Shown in pieces: positions 1 through 9,629 of a DNA stretch of 64,000 nucleotides. Made by a program: the position numbers and the translations under genes. A model generated the notes under the pieces. That model did not search any database. It was not told the origin of the DNA and worked only from the letters and a program-made list of their open reading frames with translations. The stretch lies in assembly GCA_022729735.1 (NCBI GenBank), contig DZAY01000005.1, positions 45,227 to 109,226 on the forward strand. Direction: 5' to 3'. This stretch comes from Helicobacter cetorum. GTDB lineage: Bacteria; Campylobacterota; Campylobacteria; Campylobacterales; DZAY01. Within the stretch, counting starts at the first letter, position 1, and each line of letters begins with the position of its first letter.

Positions 1-1
1 T

Positions 2-451
2 GAAAATTATGAAAAAGCTTGTTTAGTTGGTAGTAGATTATTTGAAAAATATCCAGATGAAGATTTTATATCAATGGTGGGATTTGCTTGTTTATATTCT
101 GATTATGTAGATAAATTGATAATTCCTATTACAAAATTGAGAGATACAGAAGGTGGGCGAAAAAATTCTGCATTTTTTGCAATTGCACTAATGCAAAAAA
201 AACTGTTATATTCTGCACTAATTGATAATATTGATATATTTGGAATTTCTATTCCAAGTATTGATTATGTTTTATCAAAAATTTTTAATAAATATGTGCG
301 AAAAGAGTTTATTTTAGAAAATGGAACATATATTATAAAAGATGGAGATTTGGAATACAAAATGAGAGTTGTTCAAAGTGGAGGTTACAAAAAAATTCAA
401 GTTGATATATTTAAAAACTCTAAATTTATAAAAACTCACTACTATTGGTAA
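2..451 (+). CDS. Hypothetical protein, 5' end outside the window
   Basis: The reading frame is open from base 2, and the first in-window ATG (74) lies inside it, so this is the C-terminal part (about 149 residues) of a longer gene. The visible N-terminal half is helical and looks TPR-like, with alternating small and aromatic residues (ACLVGSRLFEKYPDEDF). The last 60 residues look like beta strand and end in THYYW. I do not recognise a family. It stops 4 bp before the GspE-type ATPase gene and is probably co-transcribed with it, so a role in the same secretion or pilus machine is plausible from position only. Confidence 0.6.
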   Translation, partial: ENYEKACLVGSRLFEKYPDEDFISMVGFACLYSDYVDKLIIPITKLRDTEGGRKNSAFFAIALMQKKLLYSALIDNIDIFGISIPSIDYVLSKIFNKYVRKEFILENGTYIIKDGDLEYKMRVVQSGGYKKIQVDIFKNSKFIKTHYYW

Positions 452-455
452 GATT

Positions 456-2234
456 ATGGCAGAAATAACACAACCTCAACAACCTGTAAAAATGAGAATA
501 GGTGATAGATTAGTTCAAGCTGGATTAATCACCAATGAGCAGTTAATGCAAGCTTTGGGAGTGCAAAAAACTTTAACTGTTAGAAAAAAAATTATTAGAG
601 TATTGGCAGATTTAGGTTTTATTGATGAAGATAAACTTATGGAATTCTTTGCCGAGCAAGGACGACTTGGCAACTTAAATCTTGACTCAATTATTGAAGA
701 TTTTCCTGCTAATGAAGATGAAATACTTAAAAAGCTTAGTGGTGCATTAAAATTAGAGTTTATAGATTTGGAAAACATAGATATAGATTCTAAAATTGCT
801 ACATCTGTTCCATTTGCTCAACTAAAAAAATTCTTAGCAATTCCAATTAATGAAAGTGAATTTAATATCTTAGTTGCATTTCGAGACCCATTAGATTTTA
901 ATGCTCAAGAGTTAATACAAAGGTCATTTAAGCGAAAACCTATAAAAGTTGTTGTTGCAAAGCGAGAACAAATTTTAAAATATTTAACTAAATTAGAAAC
1001 AAATTTGAGTGTTTTGGATTTAGTTGTCAAAATTCGTCAAGAAATTTCACTAAATACTAATACAGAAAACATAGGTAAATCTACAAGTATTTTAAAGTTA
1101 ATAGAGGTGATTTTAAAAAGTGCAATTACAAGTAGAGCAAGTGATATTCATATAGAGCCAACAATTAATGGTTGTATTGTAAGGCATAGAATTGATGGAC
1201 TTTTGCAAGAGAGTTTTTCATTTGATGAAGATATTTTCCCGCCACTATCTTCAAGAATTAAACTCTTAGCATCACTTGATATTGCAGAAAAACGAAAACC
1301 TCAAGATGGAAGATTTAGTGCAAAAATAGCAAATAAAGATTTTGATTTTAGGATTTCAACTCTTCCAACACTTTTGGGTGAATCGATAGTTATTAGGATA
1401 CTTGATAAGTCAAAAATTATGATTAAATTAGAAGATTTAGGATTAAGTGAAAGCACATTTAAACGACTAAAAAAAGCGATGTCTTCACCACATGGAATGA
1501 TTTTTGTAACAGGACCAACAGGAAGTGGTAAAACAACAACTCTTTATGCAGCTCTAAGTGCAATAAAAAGTGTATCTAAAAAAATTCTAACAGTTGAAGA
1601 CCCAGTTGAATATCAATTACCAATGGTTCAACAAATTGGTGTAAATGAAAAAGTTGGATTAACTTTTGCAACGGTTTTAAGAAGTATATTAAGACAAGAC
1701 CCAGATATTATAATGATAGGTGAGGTTAGGGATACAGAAACCTTAAGAATTGCTATTCAAGCTGCATTAACAGGACATTTAGTTTTTTCTACACTTCACA
1801 CAAACGATGCAATTAGTGCAATTACAAGACTACTTGATATGGGAATTGAGAGTTACTTTGTAAGTAGTTCAGTTGTTGCAATCCAAGCACAAAGATTAAT
1901 TCGGAGATTATGTGTGCATTGTAAAAAACCGACAGATTTAGCTGATAATGTATATGAAGAGATAAAAGATTATATTCCAAAAGAGCATCAATTTTATAAA
2001 GCAATAGGATGTGATAAATGCTCAAATACAGGATATTTTGGGCGAGATATGGTTACTGAAATTTTACTTATAAATGATAAAATATCTCACTATATAGCAC
2101 AAAGAGCAGATATAACTTTAATCAAAGAAGAAGCATTTAGAGATGGGTTTAAAACAATGTTTGAAGATGGTGTATTAAAAGCTTCAAAAGGTATTACAAC
2201 GATGGAAGAAGTTTATAGGGTTACAAAATTATAA
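456..2234 (+). CDS. gspE: Type II secretion / type IV pilus assembly ATPase (GspE/PilB family)
   Basis: This is the hexameric cytoplasmic ATPase that drives pseudopilus or pilus assembly. The 592 residues match the family's length. Residues about 10-170 form the N-terminal GspE/MshE-type domain (GDRLVQAGLITNEQLMQAL). The Walker A motif GPTGSGKTT is at residues 353-361. The Asp box (EDPVEYQL), Walker B region (IIMIGEVRD) and His box (GHLVFSTLHTND) follow in order. A zinc-binding pair CVHC (486-489) and CDKC (519-522) is intact. It overlaps the GspF-type gene by 1 bp (TAATG). No secretin or prepilin peptidase is in the window, so GspE and PilB/MshE cannot be separated. The MSHA-like pilin genes at 9-18 kb are likely partners (inference). 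Confidence 0.92.
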   Translation: MAEITQPQQPVKMRIGDRLVQAGLITNEQLMQALGVQKTLTVRKKIIRVLADLGFIDEDKLMEFFAEQGRLGNLNLDSIIEDFPANEDEILKKLSGALKLEFIDLENIDIDSKIATSVPFAQLKKFLAIPINESEFNILVAFRDPLDFNAQELIQRSFKRKPIKVVVAKREQILKYLTKLETNLSVLDLVVKIRQEISLNTNTENIGKSTSILKLIEVILKSAITSRASDIHIEPTINGCIVRHRIDGLLQESFSFDEDIFPPLSSRIKLLASLDIAEKRKPQDGRFSAKIANKDFDFRISTLPTLLGESIVIRILDKSKIMIKLEDLGLSESTFKRLKKAMSSPHGMIFVTGPTGSGKTTTLYAALSAIKSVSKKILTVEDPVEYQLPMVQQIGVNEKVGLTFATVLRSILRQDPDIIMIGEVRDTETLRIAIQAALTGHLVFSTLHTNDAISAITRLLDMGIESYFVSSSVVAIQAQRLIRRLCVHCKKPTDLADNVYEEIKDYIPKEHQFYKAIGCDKCSNTGYFGRDMVTEILLINDKISHYIAQRADITLIKEEAFRDGFKTMFEDGVLKASKGITTMEEVYRVTKL

Positions 2235-3478
2235 TGAGATATTTTGATGTTACAGTCTTAATTAAAGGCAAAAAAGAGATAGTTAAAATTAAAGCAGAAA
2301 GTCGTCAAGATGCTATTTCAATTGCAAAAAATAGAGTTGTTGGAATTCCATTAAGAGCAATTGAGGGCAATCCATCTTTGATGAACTTATATGATGAGCA
2401 TATAGGTAATATCAAAAATAAAATTATTCCAAAAAAAAATATAAAAATAGAAACTATAATTGGAGCTATGCGACAATTAGCTGTAATGACTGGAGCTGGA
2501 ATATCTATTCATCAATCAATCCAAAATATAATTGATATGACAAATGAAAAAGATTTTAAAGAGATTATGCAGACAGCTTATGATGGAATAAACTCTGGAA
2601 AAAGTTTAAGTGAAGCTCTTTTACCATACAAAAAAGAGCTTGGAAATTTGACAATTTCTATGATAGATTTGGGTGAAAAGACAGGAAATTTACCAGAATC
2701 ACTTGCAATGCTTACAAAAACTTTAGAAGATTTAAAAGAGAATAGAGATAAATTTAAAAAAGCTCTAAGGTATCCATTGATTACTTTAACTGCTATGGCA
2801 ATCGCATTTGTTATTCTAATTTTATTGGTTGTGCCAAAATTTAAAGCAATTTTTGCATCATTTAAAGCAGAACTGCCAATGCCAACAAAAGTTTTACTTG
2901 CAATAGAACATGCTTTATCAAATTATGGATTGCTTATTTTAGGATTTTTTGTAGCCCTATATTTTGCATTTAAATATATGTATGGAGCTAATGAAAATTT
3001 TAAAAATAGTGTAGATAGATACACTCTAAAGCTCTATTTAATTGGTGATATTATCTATTTATCTTCATTAAATCTATTCATGATTTCAATATCACAATTA
3101 GCAAAAGCAGGAATTCCATTAACTGATGCTCTAAATTCTGGAATTAGTATGGTTGATAATAAATATTTAAGAGATAAACTTTCACTAATTTCAGCTTCAA
3201 TTCAAAAAGGTGGAGATTTAACAACAGGTTTTAAAGATAGCGAACTATTTGAAAATATGATTATTCAAATGGTTCATGCTGGAGAAATTAGTGGTAGTTT
3301 AGATGAACTGCTTGGCAAAGGGGCTCAATATTATAAGATGAGATTTGATAATATTTTGGATAACATCTCATCATATATTGAGCCTTTAATGTTGGCATTT
3401 ATCGCAGGATTGGTGCTTTTATTAGCATTAGGAATTTTCTTACCTATGTGGGATTTATCATCAGCTGTTAAAAAGTAA
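2234..3478 (+). CDS. gspF: Type II secretion / type IV pilus inner-membrane platform protein (GspF/PilC family)
   Basis: This is the polytopic platform protein on which the assembly ATPase acts. The 414 residues contain two T2SSF repeats, each about 120 residues (around 75-200 and 280-400). The first begins QLAVMTGAGISIHQSIQNI and the second ISQLAKAGIPLTDAL. Membrane segments follow each repeat (around 180-205, 230-255 and 385-405), and the C-terminal one is LMLAFIAGLVLLLALGIFLP. The start codon overlaps the stop of the ATPase gene, so translation is probably coupled. The N-terminal 70 residues, a beta-rich region, are typical of the GspF branch. Confidence 0.9.
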   Translation: MRYFDVTVLIKGKKEIVKIKAESRQDAISIAKNRVVGIPLRAIEGNPSLMNLYDEHIGNIKNKIIPKKNIKIETIIGAMRQLAVMTGAGISIHQSIQNIIDMTNEKDFKEIMQTAYDGINSGKSLSEALLPYKKELGNLTISMIDLGEKTGNLPESLAMLTKTLEDLKENRDKFKKALRYPLITLTAMAIAFVILILLVVPKFKAIFASFKAELPMPTKVLLAIEHALSNYGLLILGFFVALYFAFKYMYGANENFKNSVDRYTLKLYLIGDIIYLSSLNLFMISISQLAKAGIPLTDALNSGISMVDNKYLRDKLSLISASIQKGGDLTTGFKDSELFENMIIQMVHAGEISGSLDELLGKGAQYYKMRFDNILDNISSYIEPLMLAFIAGLVLLLALGIFLPMWDLSSAVKK

Positions 3479-3489
3479 AAAGGAGTGAT

Positions 3490-4287
3490 ATGAAAACATT
3501 TGCAGTAATTGGAAATCCAATTTCTCACTCTCTCTCTCCACAAATGCAAAATTATGCAATTTCAAAATTAAAAATTGAAGCTATGTATCTTAGATATTTG
3601 TTAGAAGATGGGAATAGATTAAAAGAAAAGTTTTTAAAGCTTAAATTAGATGGAGCAAATATTACACTTCCATATAAAGAGTTTGCATATAATTTAGTTG
3701 ATGAGGTTAGAGGCGATGCAATTGGAATGAAATCTGTAAATACAGTAGTTTTAGAAGATGGCAGATTAATTGGCTACAATAGTGATGGCTTTGGATTTAT
3801 GAAATCTATTGAAGAGTTTGAAGCAAAAAATATACTGCTACTTGGTGCAGGTGGCACGGCAAGGAGTATTGCTTATATCTTAAAATCAAATGAAATTGAT
3901 GTAACTATTTTAAATCGCTCAAAAGAGCGATTAAGCTATTTTAAAGAATTTAAAGTTGCAACTTTTGAAGATTTTAACAGTTTTGAAGATTTTGATTTAG
4001 TTGTAAATAGCACTTCAGCAGGGCTTAAAGATAGCTACCTTCCAGCTCCAATTGATATATTAAATAGAGTTTTTGAAAGAGGTGCTAATGCTTTTGATGT
4101 AATTTATGGCAAAAAAACCCCATTTTTAGAGTTAGCAACAGCTCATAATAGAAAAATTAAAGATGGAGCTTCTATGTTAATTTATCAAGGAGCTATGTCT
4201 CTTAATCTATTTTTAAATTCACAATTTAGTGTTGAGGAGATTGCAAAACTGCTAAGAGATGGACTTTCTAAAGAAGCCCTGCTTTGA
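3490..4287 (+). CDS. aroE: Shikimate dehydrogenase
   Basis: It catalyses NADPH-dependent reduction of 3-dehydroshikimate to shikimate in aromatic amino acid synthesis. It has 265 residues, the usual AroE length. The substrate motif SHSLSP is at 12-17, the catalytic lysine is K63 in ITLPYKE, and NT of SVNT is at 84-85. The second catalytic acid is D99 in YNSDG, a slight variant of the common NTDG. The dinucleotide loop GAGGTARS is at 119-126. A strong Shine-Dalgarno (AAAAAGGAG) lies 4 bases before the ATG. The gene ends in TTGA, the TTG of which starts the Fic-domain gene. Confidence 0.93.
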   Translation: MKTFAVIGNPISHSLSPQMQNYAISKLKIEAMYLRYLLEDGNRLKEKFLKLKLDGANITLPYKEFAYNLVDEVRGDAIGMKSVNTVVLEDGRLIGYNSDGFGFMKSIEEFEAKNILLLGAGGTARSIAYILKSNEIDVTILNRSKERLSYFKEFKVATFEDFNSFEDFDLVVNSTSAGLKDSYLPAPIDILNRVFERGANAFDVIYGKKTPFLELATAHNRKIKDGASMLIYQGAMSLNLFLNSQFSVEEIAKLLRDGLSKEALL

Positions 4288-5039
4288 GCTATAATCCAGA
4301 TATTTTAAATTATAAACCAATTTTAAAATTAGATGAGATTGAAATTTTAGAAGATATAAATAGTCAAATCTCTTTGAAAAAATTTTTATCAAATAAAAAT
4401 TTAGTAGAAAAATTTGGTTTTGATTTTATATATACAAGTGCAAAAATAGAAGGTAATACTTACTCTAAAGCTGATGCAATTACACTTTTAGATTATGGAC
4501 GAACTGCTGGAGGAAAAAGCTTTAGCGATGCAAAAATGTTAATAAATTTAAATAAAGCTTTTAAATTTATTTTACATGGTGATTGTGAAATTAATAAATT
4601 AAAACTTAGACAAATTCATACTATTTTAGCTGATGAGCTTATAGATGATATAGATTTAGGTTCTGTACGAAAAAGAGGAGTTTTGATTAAAGGTAGTAAT
4701 TACACTCCTTTAGCTGATTTTATTACTTTAGAGAGTGAGCTTGATAGATTAATCTCTATTTATAAAACTATTCAAAATCCATTTGATAAAGCTTTGTATC
4801 TTCATAATAATCTTGCTTATTTACAATATTTTATCGATGTAAATAAACGAACTGCAAGAGTGGTTTTGAATTTATCGTTAAAATGTGATGATAAAATGAT
4901 TTTAATACCAGATGAAGAAAAAATAGAGTTATATATTGATGGCATTTTAGACTATTATGAGAGTGGAAATAGTCAAAAATCAAAAGAGTTTTTTATTATA
5001 AGTTATCAAAAAGTTGCAAATCTTGCAAAAGGTTTTTAG
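4284..5039 (+). CDS. Fic-domain protein with an altered active-site histidine
   Basis: Fic proteins usually transfer AMP or another nucleotide moiety to target hydroxyls. The 251 residues carry an N-terminal inhibitory-helix motif, S52-x3-E56-G57 (SAKIEGN), and a Fic loop FIDVNKRTAR at 183-192. The catalytic His of HPFx[DE]xNKR is replaced: the sequence reads Q181-Y182-F183. The anion-binding N187-K188-R189 and R192 remain. The start is a TTG overlapping the aroE stop, and no nearer ATG fits the N-terminal helix. It abuts the next hypothetical gene (TAG then ATG). Loss of the His suggests no AMPylation, or a different chemistry (inference). Confidence 0.8.
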   Translation: MSYNPDILNYKPILKLDEIEILEDINSQISLKKFLSNKNLVEKFGFDFIYTSAKIEGNTYSKADAITLLDYGRTAGGKSFSDAKMLINLNKAFKFILHGDCEINKLKLRQIHTILADELIDDIDLGSVRKRGVLIKGSNYTPLADFITLESELDRLISIYKTIQNPFDKALYLHNNLAYLQYFIDVNKRTARVVLNLSLKCDDKMILIPDEEKIELYIDGILDYYESGNSQKSKEFFIISYQKVANLAKGF

Positions 5040-5597
5040 ATGATAGATTTAATTGCTATAAAATTAATTGAAGCATTAGGTGGTTTTTTATTTGAAAATT
5101 ATATAAATAAAATGGCTGAAATATCATTAGAAAATGCTCCAAGTTGGTATGAAAATGTGGTTGATGAGAGTAAAATATATGTTTTTTATGCAGAGTCTGG
5201 AGGAGTTGATATAATTCCAAAAGCAAAAAACAGAACAAGAGAACTTATGATAGAAAAGATTGATAATATAATTGAGATAGTTATATATGATAATTTTAGA
5301 GATATTCAAAGTGGAGCTGAAAATAGATTAATTCAAGAGTGGAAAGTTGATAATAATTTACCTATTTTTGTAGATAAATCTATAACTTATGACAAGATAG
5401 AGCAAGTTGGAGCAAGAGAAGAAGGTTTTTTTACAAAAAAAAGAGATGCAATGGTATTTATTAGAGCATATATTCCCAAAAAAGTAGTTTTTGAATATCA
5501 AAAAGAGAGAATTATAAATTTAAAAAATGGGTTATTAAAAGAAAAATCAGATAGTGCATTTGATGAGTTAGAAGATGAAATAAAAGAGTTTGAATAA
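5040..5597 (+). CDS. Hypothetical protein, possible LPP20-like fold
   Basis: I do not recognise it with confidence. It has 185 residues, no signal peptide and no Cys lipobox. The segment PSWYENVVDESKIYVFYAES, followed by a helix rich in Arg/Glu (NRTRELMIEKI), resembles the layout of LPP20-like domains. Those are normally secreted lipoproteins, whereas this protein looks cytoplasmic. The C-terminus is acidic (EKSDSAFDELEDEIKEFE). It starts directly after the Fic gene stop and ends 3 bp before the convergent histidine kinase gene, so it likely forms a unit with the Fic gene. Confidence 0.6.
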   Translation: MIDLIAIKLIEALGGFLFENYINKMAEISLENAPSWYENVVDESKIYVFYAESGGVDIIPKAKNRTRELMIEKIDNIIEIVIYDNFRDIQSGAENRLIQEWKVDNNLPIFVDKSITYDKIEQVGAREEGFFTKKRDAMVFIRAYIPKKVVFEYQKERIINLKNGLLKEKSDSAFDELEDEIKEFE

Positions 5598-5600
5598 AAA

Positions 5601-8204
5601 TTATTTTTCTAATTTCAAAATTTCTACAATATCTCTATCAATTTCCAATAAATCAAATGTATTAATATCAATTAATAGTTTATTAAATAGCTCTTGTAGT
5701 GATTTATTATCTTTAATTAAACTCTCTATTTCTGCTGAAACATTTATATAATCATCAAATTCAGAACTTTCTCGTAAAAGTCTTAATTTTTGAATTAGAG
5801 GTTGTATCTTTTCTATGTCTTGAGCAGTTATTTCAACTTTTTCTAAAATTTTTATATCATCTTTTTGATATTTGAGATATTTTTTTAACTCATTTAAAAT
5901 ATCATCTAATTTTGATGGTTTGGAGATATAACCATCAAATTTCAAAAGACTATTTTTTATATCAATTACAGAAGCAGTCAGTGCGATAATTGGCACATCT
6001 AAAAACTCTTTTATCTTTTCTGTGGCTTCATAACCATCCATAACAGGCATTCTAATATCCATAAGTATCAATTCTGGTAAAAACTCTCTTGCTTTAGCAA
6101 TAGCATCAGCTCCATCAACAGCTTCTAATGTTTGAATATTAAACATTTTTAAAGTATCTACAAATATTTCTCTATTAAAATCAATATCATCAACAACCAA
6201 TACTTTTTGATTTAAAAACTTAATATAATCTTTAGATTTGGAATTATTCTCTTTTACCTCATCATCTCGCTTTTTTACTTCTTTAATATCTTTTAGCACA
6301 ATTGTAAATACAGAACCTTCTCCGATTTTACTCTCAACATATATTTCACCATTCATAATAGATAATAGTTTTTTGGTAATGGCAAGTCCCAATCCAGTGC
6401 CTTCATACTTTCTACTATTTTTATTCTCTTTTTGCACAAAGACATCAAATATTGAAACTTTATCACTATCTAAAATTCCAATTCCACTATCTGCAACTTT
6501 AATTACCAAATTTGTTTCATCAAACAAAGCTACAACATTTATAAATCCACTCTCTGTAAATTTAACACCATTTCCTATTATATTTATTAAAATTTGTCTC
6601 AATCTACTCTCATCTAATAGTAAATATTTAGGAATTGAATCATCAATATTTATATCAAATTTAATCCCTTTTTGCCCACATTTATAATCAAAAATTGTTT
6701 TTAAATCAAATATTAAATTTCTTATATCCACACTATGTAAATTCAGTGTAAGTTTTCCTGTATCAAGTTTGGAAAAATCTAAAATATCATTTATTAAATT
6801 CAAAAGATTTTTAGAGCTAATTTGAATAGACTCTACATAATTTTTTTGTATTTGAGATAACTCACCTTTTGATAATAGTTCGCTAAATCCTATGATTGCA
6901 TTCATTGGAGTTTTTATCTCATGAGTTAAATTTGTAAAAAATTGAGATTTAATTAAATTTGCTTTTTCTGCTTCTTCTTTGGCATATTTAAGAGCTTCTT
7001 GAGTTAATTTTATATCAGTAATATCTTGATTTGTTCCAACAACTCTAACCTTTTCTTCACTCTCTACCAATCTACCTTTGGCTTGTATATATTTTATTTC
7101 ACCATTTATTACTATTTTAAACTCAAAATTACAACTTTCACAACCATCAGTTTCTATTTTTTTCAATAAATCTAATACATATCGCTTATCATCTTTATGC
7201 ACTTTTTCTAAAAATTCACTTAATGAGTAAAAACTTTTCTCTTCTAAGTTGTATATTCTTCTCATCTCTTCAGAAATTTTAATCTGATTTCCATCCAAAG
7301 TAGATTCAAAACTTCCAAAATGTGCTATTTTTTGAGCCTCTTCAAGTGAGTTTTTTGTCTCTTCTATTACTTGATGGCTCATTTTTTCATCTGTAATATC
7401 ATACATTATCCAAACAACACCACCATTTAAATTATTACTATCAAGAGCTTTCCCAAAAATTCTAACCCAAAGAACTTTTGCACTTTTTGTTTTGAGCTGA
7501 TAATCAATTTCTACACAATCACCATTGATTAATTTATCATAATAGTTTTTAAAAAAGTTTCCAAAATGGTAACTATCTAAATGTATAAGCTCCACACTAT
7601 TTCCAATAATCTCACTTTCACTATACTCAAATGTATCCAAAAATTTTTGATTTACTTTAGAAAAAAATCTTCCATTAATCAAAAATATGATTGACATTTG
7701 TGTATTATTAAAAATTGCTTCAAGCTCTGTATTTTTATGTTGTAACTCTACATCTTTATGTTTTAACTCTGTAATATCTGTAAAAATTGATAAAATCACC
7801 TCTTTAGAGTGATAATAAAATCGCATTGCTGTTAAAACTGCCCACTTATCTGTTTCTCCACCCATACTTTTTACTCGTAAAGGATAATTTACAATATATT
7901 TCTTATCTCTGATACTATCAAATATATCTTTTCTTGCTTTTGCATCTTCATAAAAATCTTTTGTGCAGTAGTTTGAAAGCTCTGTTTTGTTTGTATTTAC
8001 TATATTAAAAAATCTTTTAGCTGGTCCATTTGCTTTTATAAAAGTTCCACTTTCCAAATCTGTAATTACAACAGGGAGAGGATTTATTTCAAAAAGCAGT
8101 CTAAAGTTATCAATATCTCTTTTATATTTAACTCTCTCAAAATAGATATATAATCCCACAAAAAATATATTTAGTGCTATTGAGAAAGCTAAAACAATAT
8201 CCAT
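5601..8204 (-). CDS. Hybrid sensor histidine kinase with three PAS domains and a receiver
   Basis: The 867-residue sensor has one N-terminal membrane segment (3-22). PAS domains lie at about 35-150, 155-275 and 285-405, the third with a PAC motif. A HisKA domain has its phospho-acceptor H428 (THEIKTPMNA). The catalytic ATPase has N box IIGNGVKF, G1 ADSGIGI and G2 GTGLGLA. The receiver (about 680-790) has phospho-acceptor D716 in LILMDIRMPVMDG. The last 80 residues form helices that could be a phosphotransfer-like or dimer segment, but I see no clear Hpt histidine. An AAGGAG Shine-Dalgarno overlaps the end of queC, 3 bp upstream. The likely target response regulator is not in the window, and the input signal is unknown. 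Confidence 0.92.
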   Translation of the reverse strand: MDIVLAFSIALNIFFVGLYIYFERVKYKRDIDNFRLLFEINPLPVVITDLESGTFIKANGPAKRFFNIVNTNKTELSNYCTKDFYEDAKARKDIFDSIRDKKYIVNYPLRVKSMGGETDKWAVLTAMRFYYHSKEVILSIFTDITELKHKDVELQHKNTELEAIFNNTQMSIIFLINGRFFSKVNQKFLDTFEYSESEIIGNSVELIHLDSYHFGNFFKNYYDKLINGDCVEIDYQLKTKSAKVLWVRIFGKALDSNNLNGGVVWIMYDITDEKMSHQVIEETKNSLEEAQKIAHFGSFESTLDGNQIKISEEMRRIYNLEEKSFYSLSEFLEKVHKDDKRYVLDLLKKIETDGCESCNFEFKIVINGEIKYIQAKGRLVESEEKVRVVGTNQDITDIKLTQEALKYAKEEAEKANLIKSQFFTNLTHEIKTPMNAIIGFSELLSKGELSQIQKNYVESIQISSKNLLNLINDILDFSKLDTGKLTLNLHSVDIRNLIFDLKTIFDYKCGQKGIKFDINIDDSIPKYLLLDESRLRQILINIIGNGVKFTESGFINVVALFDETNLVIKVADSGIGILDSDKVSIFDVFVQKENKNSRKYEGTGLGLAITKKLLSIMNGEIYVESKIGEGSVFTIVLKDIKEVKKRDDEVKENNSKSKDYIKFLNQKVLVVDDIDFNREIFVDTLKMFNIQTLEAVDGADAIAKAREFLPELILMDIRMPVMDGYEATEKIKEFLDVPIIALTASVIDIKNSLLKFDGYISKPSKLDDILNELKKYLKYQKDDIKILEKVEITAQDIEKIQPLIQKLRLLRESSEFDDYINVSAEIESLIKDNKSLQELFNKLLIDINTFDLLEIDRDIVEILKLEK

Positions 8205-8206
8205 AA

Positions 8207-8875
8207 CTACTCCTTGTATGCTATTTTGTCCTCTATATTGGCTTCTTTAAAACCTTTTAATCTCAATCTACAACTATCACAAACTCCACAAGCCTTATCT
8301 TCATCTAAATAACAACTCCAAGTTAGCTCTAATGGAACTCTTAATTTTATCGCTTCTTTGACTATATCTCTCTTTTTTAGATTAATTAAAGGTGTAGCAA
8401 TTTTAAGTTTTGTAGCATATTTTGTTCCAATATTTATGGACTTTTCAAAACTATTTATAAACTCTGCTCTACAATCAGGATAACCACTACTATCTTCTTC
8501 AACAACTCCAATAAAAATTGCTTCAGCTTTTTCTTTTTCAGCAACTGCTGTTGCAATACTTAAAAATATTCCATTTCTAAATGGCACATAAGTAACTGGA
8601 ATAACTCCTTCTATAATTCCATCAGTTGGGACTTCTATATTTATATCGGTCAAAGCAGAATGTCCAATAGCTTTAAAAAAATCTAAATCTATTTCTATCT
8701 TTTTTGCACCAAGAGTATCAGAAATTGCTCTAAAAGCTTCTAACTCTTTTTTCATTGTTCGTTGAAAATAGTTAAAATGGAGTGTTATTATTTCGTAATT
8801 TTGCTCTTTTGCAATATATGCACAAAGAGAACTATCCATTCCACCACTTAATATACAAATTGCTTTTTTTTTCAT
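8207..8875 (-). CDS. queC: 7-cyano-7-deazaguanine (preQ0) synthase
   Basis: It converts 7-carboxy-7-deazaguanine to preQ0 using ATP and ammonia, for queuosine tRNA modification. The 222 residues start with the PP-loop SGGMDSS at 10-16. Zinc ligands C188, C196, C199 and C202 sit in [15 protein letters not shown]. An AAAGGAC Shine-Dalgarno precedes the ATG. The downstream kinase gene begins 3 bp after its stop, so the two are probably co-transcribed although their functions are unrelated. Confidence 0.94.
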   Translation of the reverse strand: MKKKAICILSGGMDSSLCAYIAKEQNYEIITLHFNYFQRTMKKELEAFRAISDTLGAKKIEIDLDFFKAIGHSALTDINIEVPTDGIIEGVIPVTYVPFRNGIFLSIATAVAEKEKAEAIFIGVVEEDSSGYPDCRAEFINSFEKSINIGTKYATKLKIATPLINLKKRDIVKEAIKLRVPLELTWSCYLDEDKACGVCDSCRLRLKGFKEANIEDKIAYKE

Positions 8876-8957
8876 AAATTGTCCTTTCAGCTTGACTTAA
8901 AATATTTAAATAACCTTGATTTCGGATAAGAAGTAGAAAGAGGTTATATTAATCAAA

Positions 8958-9629
8958 TTAATTCTCCTCTATAACCAATCCTGTAATTGGCTTTATTATT
9001 ATGCTTTTTTGAGTTCCAGAGCTGTGAGTTAGTGTTATTTTGCAATCAGAAGTGATTAAAGATGATGTGTTATAAGGATTTGTTGATGTGTTGTTTTTGT
9101 ATGGTCTGCCAAGTTCATCAAAAAATATTCTTCTACTTTGATTTATTCCTTGGTTATTGGTGCAAGATGAAGAAAATTTTATATCTGTAATACCAAAATT
9201 GTATAGTTGCATTCTTTTATTAACTCTATCATCATCAATAGATAATATACCACTTTGACCACCACTTAAATATTTATCTCTATTTTGAGAATCTTTAGGA
9301 TTTAAAATATCAATTGCTATATTATCTCCTATATTTACATCTCCATCTTGATTTAAACTATCTTGATATATAGAAAAAGCCCAAACATCTGTCACATCAA
9401 CACTTCTATTAAAATTTAACTGCCATCTATCCTTAAACCATTCTGGATTATTTTTATCATACATATCTTGAGATAGTGCTAAATGCTGTGTGTATCTTAA
9501 ATAATATACAACCTCATCAACTGCTTCTTGTAACTCATCTCCATCAAATTTAAATGAAATAAAACTTGCTAAAATACCTCCAATAATAATTACAAATATT
9601 AACTCTATCATTGTAAATGCTTTTTTCAT
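8958..9629 (-). CDS. Type IV pilin-like / GspH-like minor pseudopilin
   Basis: The class III signal MKKA|FTMIELIFVIIIGGILASF has Ala at -1 and the conserved Glu at +5, followed by the hydrophobic assembly helix. The remaining 190 residues look like a globular periplasmic domain, with two cysteines (CTNNQ and CKITLT) that could form a disulfide. The 223-residue length fits minor pseudopilins of the GspH kind. It is the last gene of a five-gene overlapping run, and its ATG overlaps the upstream stop (ATGA). It probably sits in a minor-pilin tip complex with the three genes before it. Confidence 0.8.
   Translation of the reverse strand: MKKAFTMIELIFVIIIGGILASFISFKFDGDELQEAVDEVVYYLRYTQHLALSQDMYDKNNPEWFKDRWQLNFNRSVDVTDVWAFSIYQDSLNQDGDVNIGDNIAIDILNPKDSQNRDKYLSGGQSGILSIDDDRVNKRMQLYNFGITDIKFSSSCTNNQGINQSRRIFFDELGRPYKNNTSTNPYNTSSLITSDCKITLTHSSGTQKSIIIKPITGLVIEEN

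Noticed and set aside
6238..6687. 149-residue plus-strand frame inside the kinase gene
   Set aside because: It is a low-complexity shadow of the histidine kinase coding sequence.
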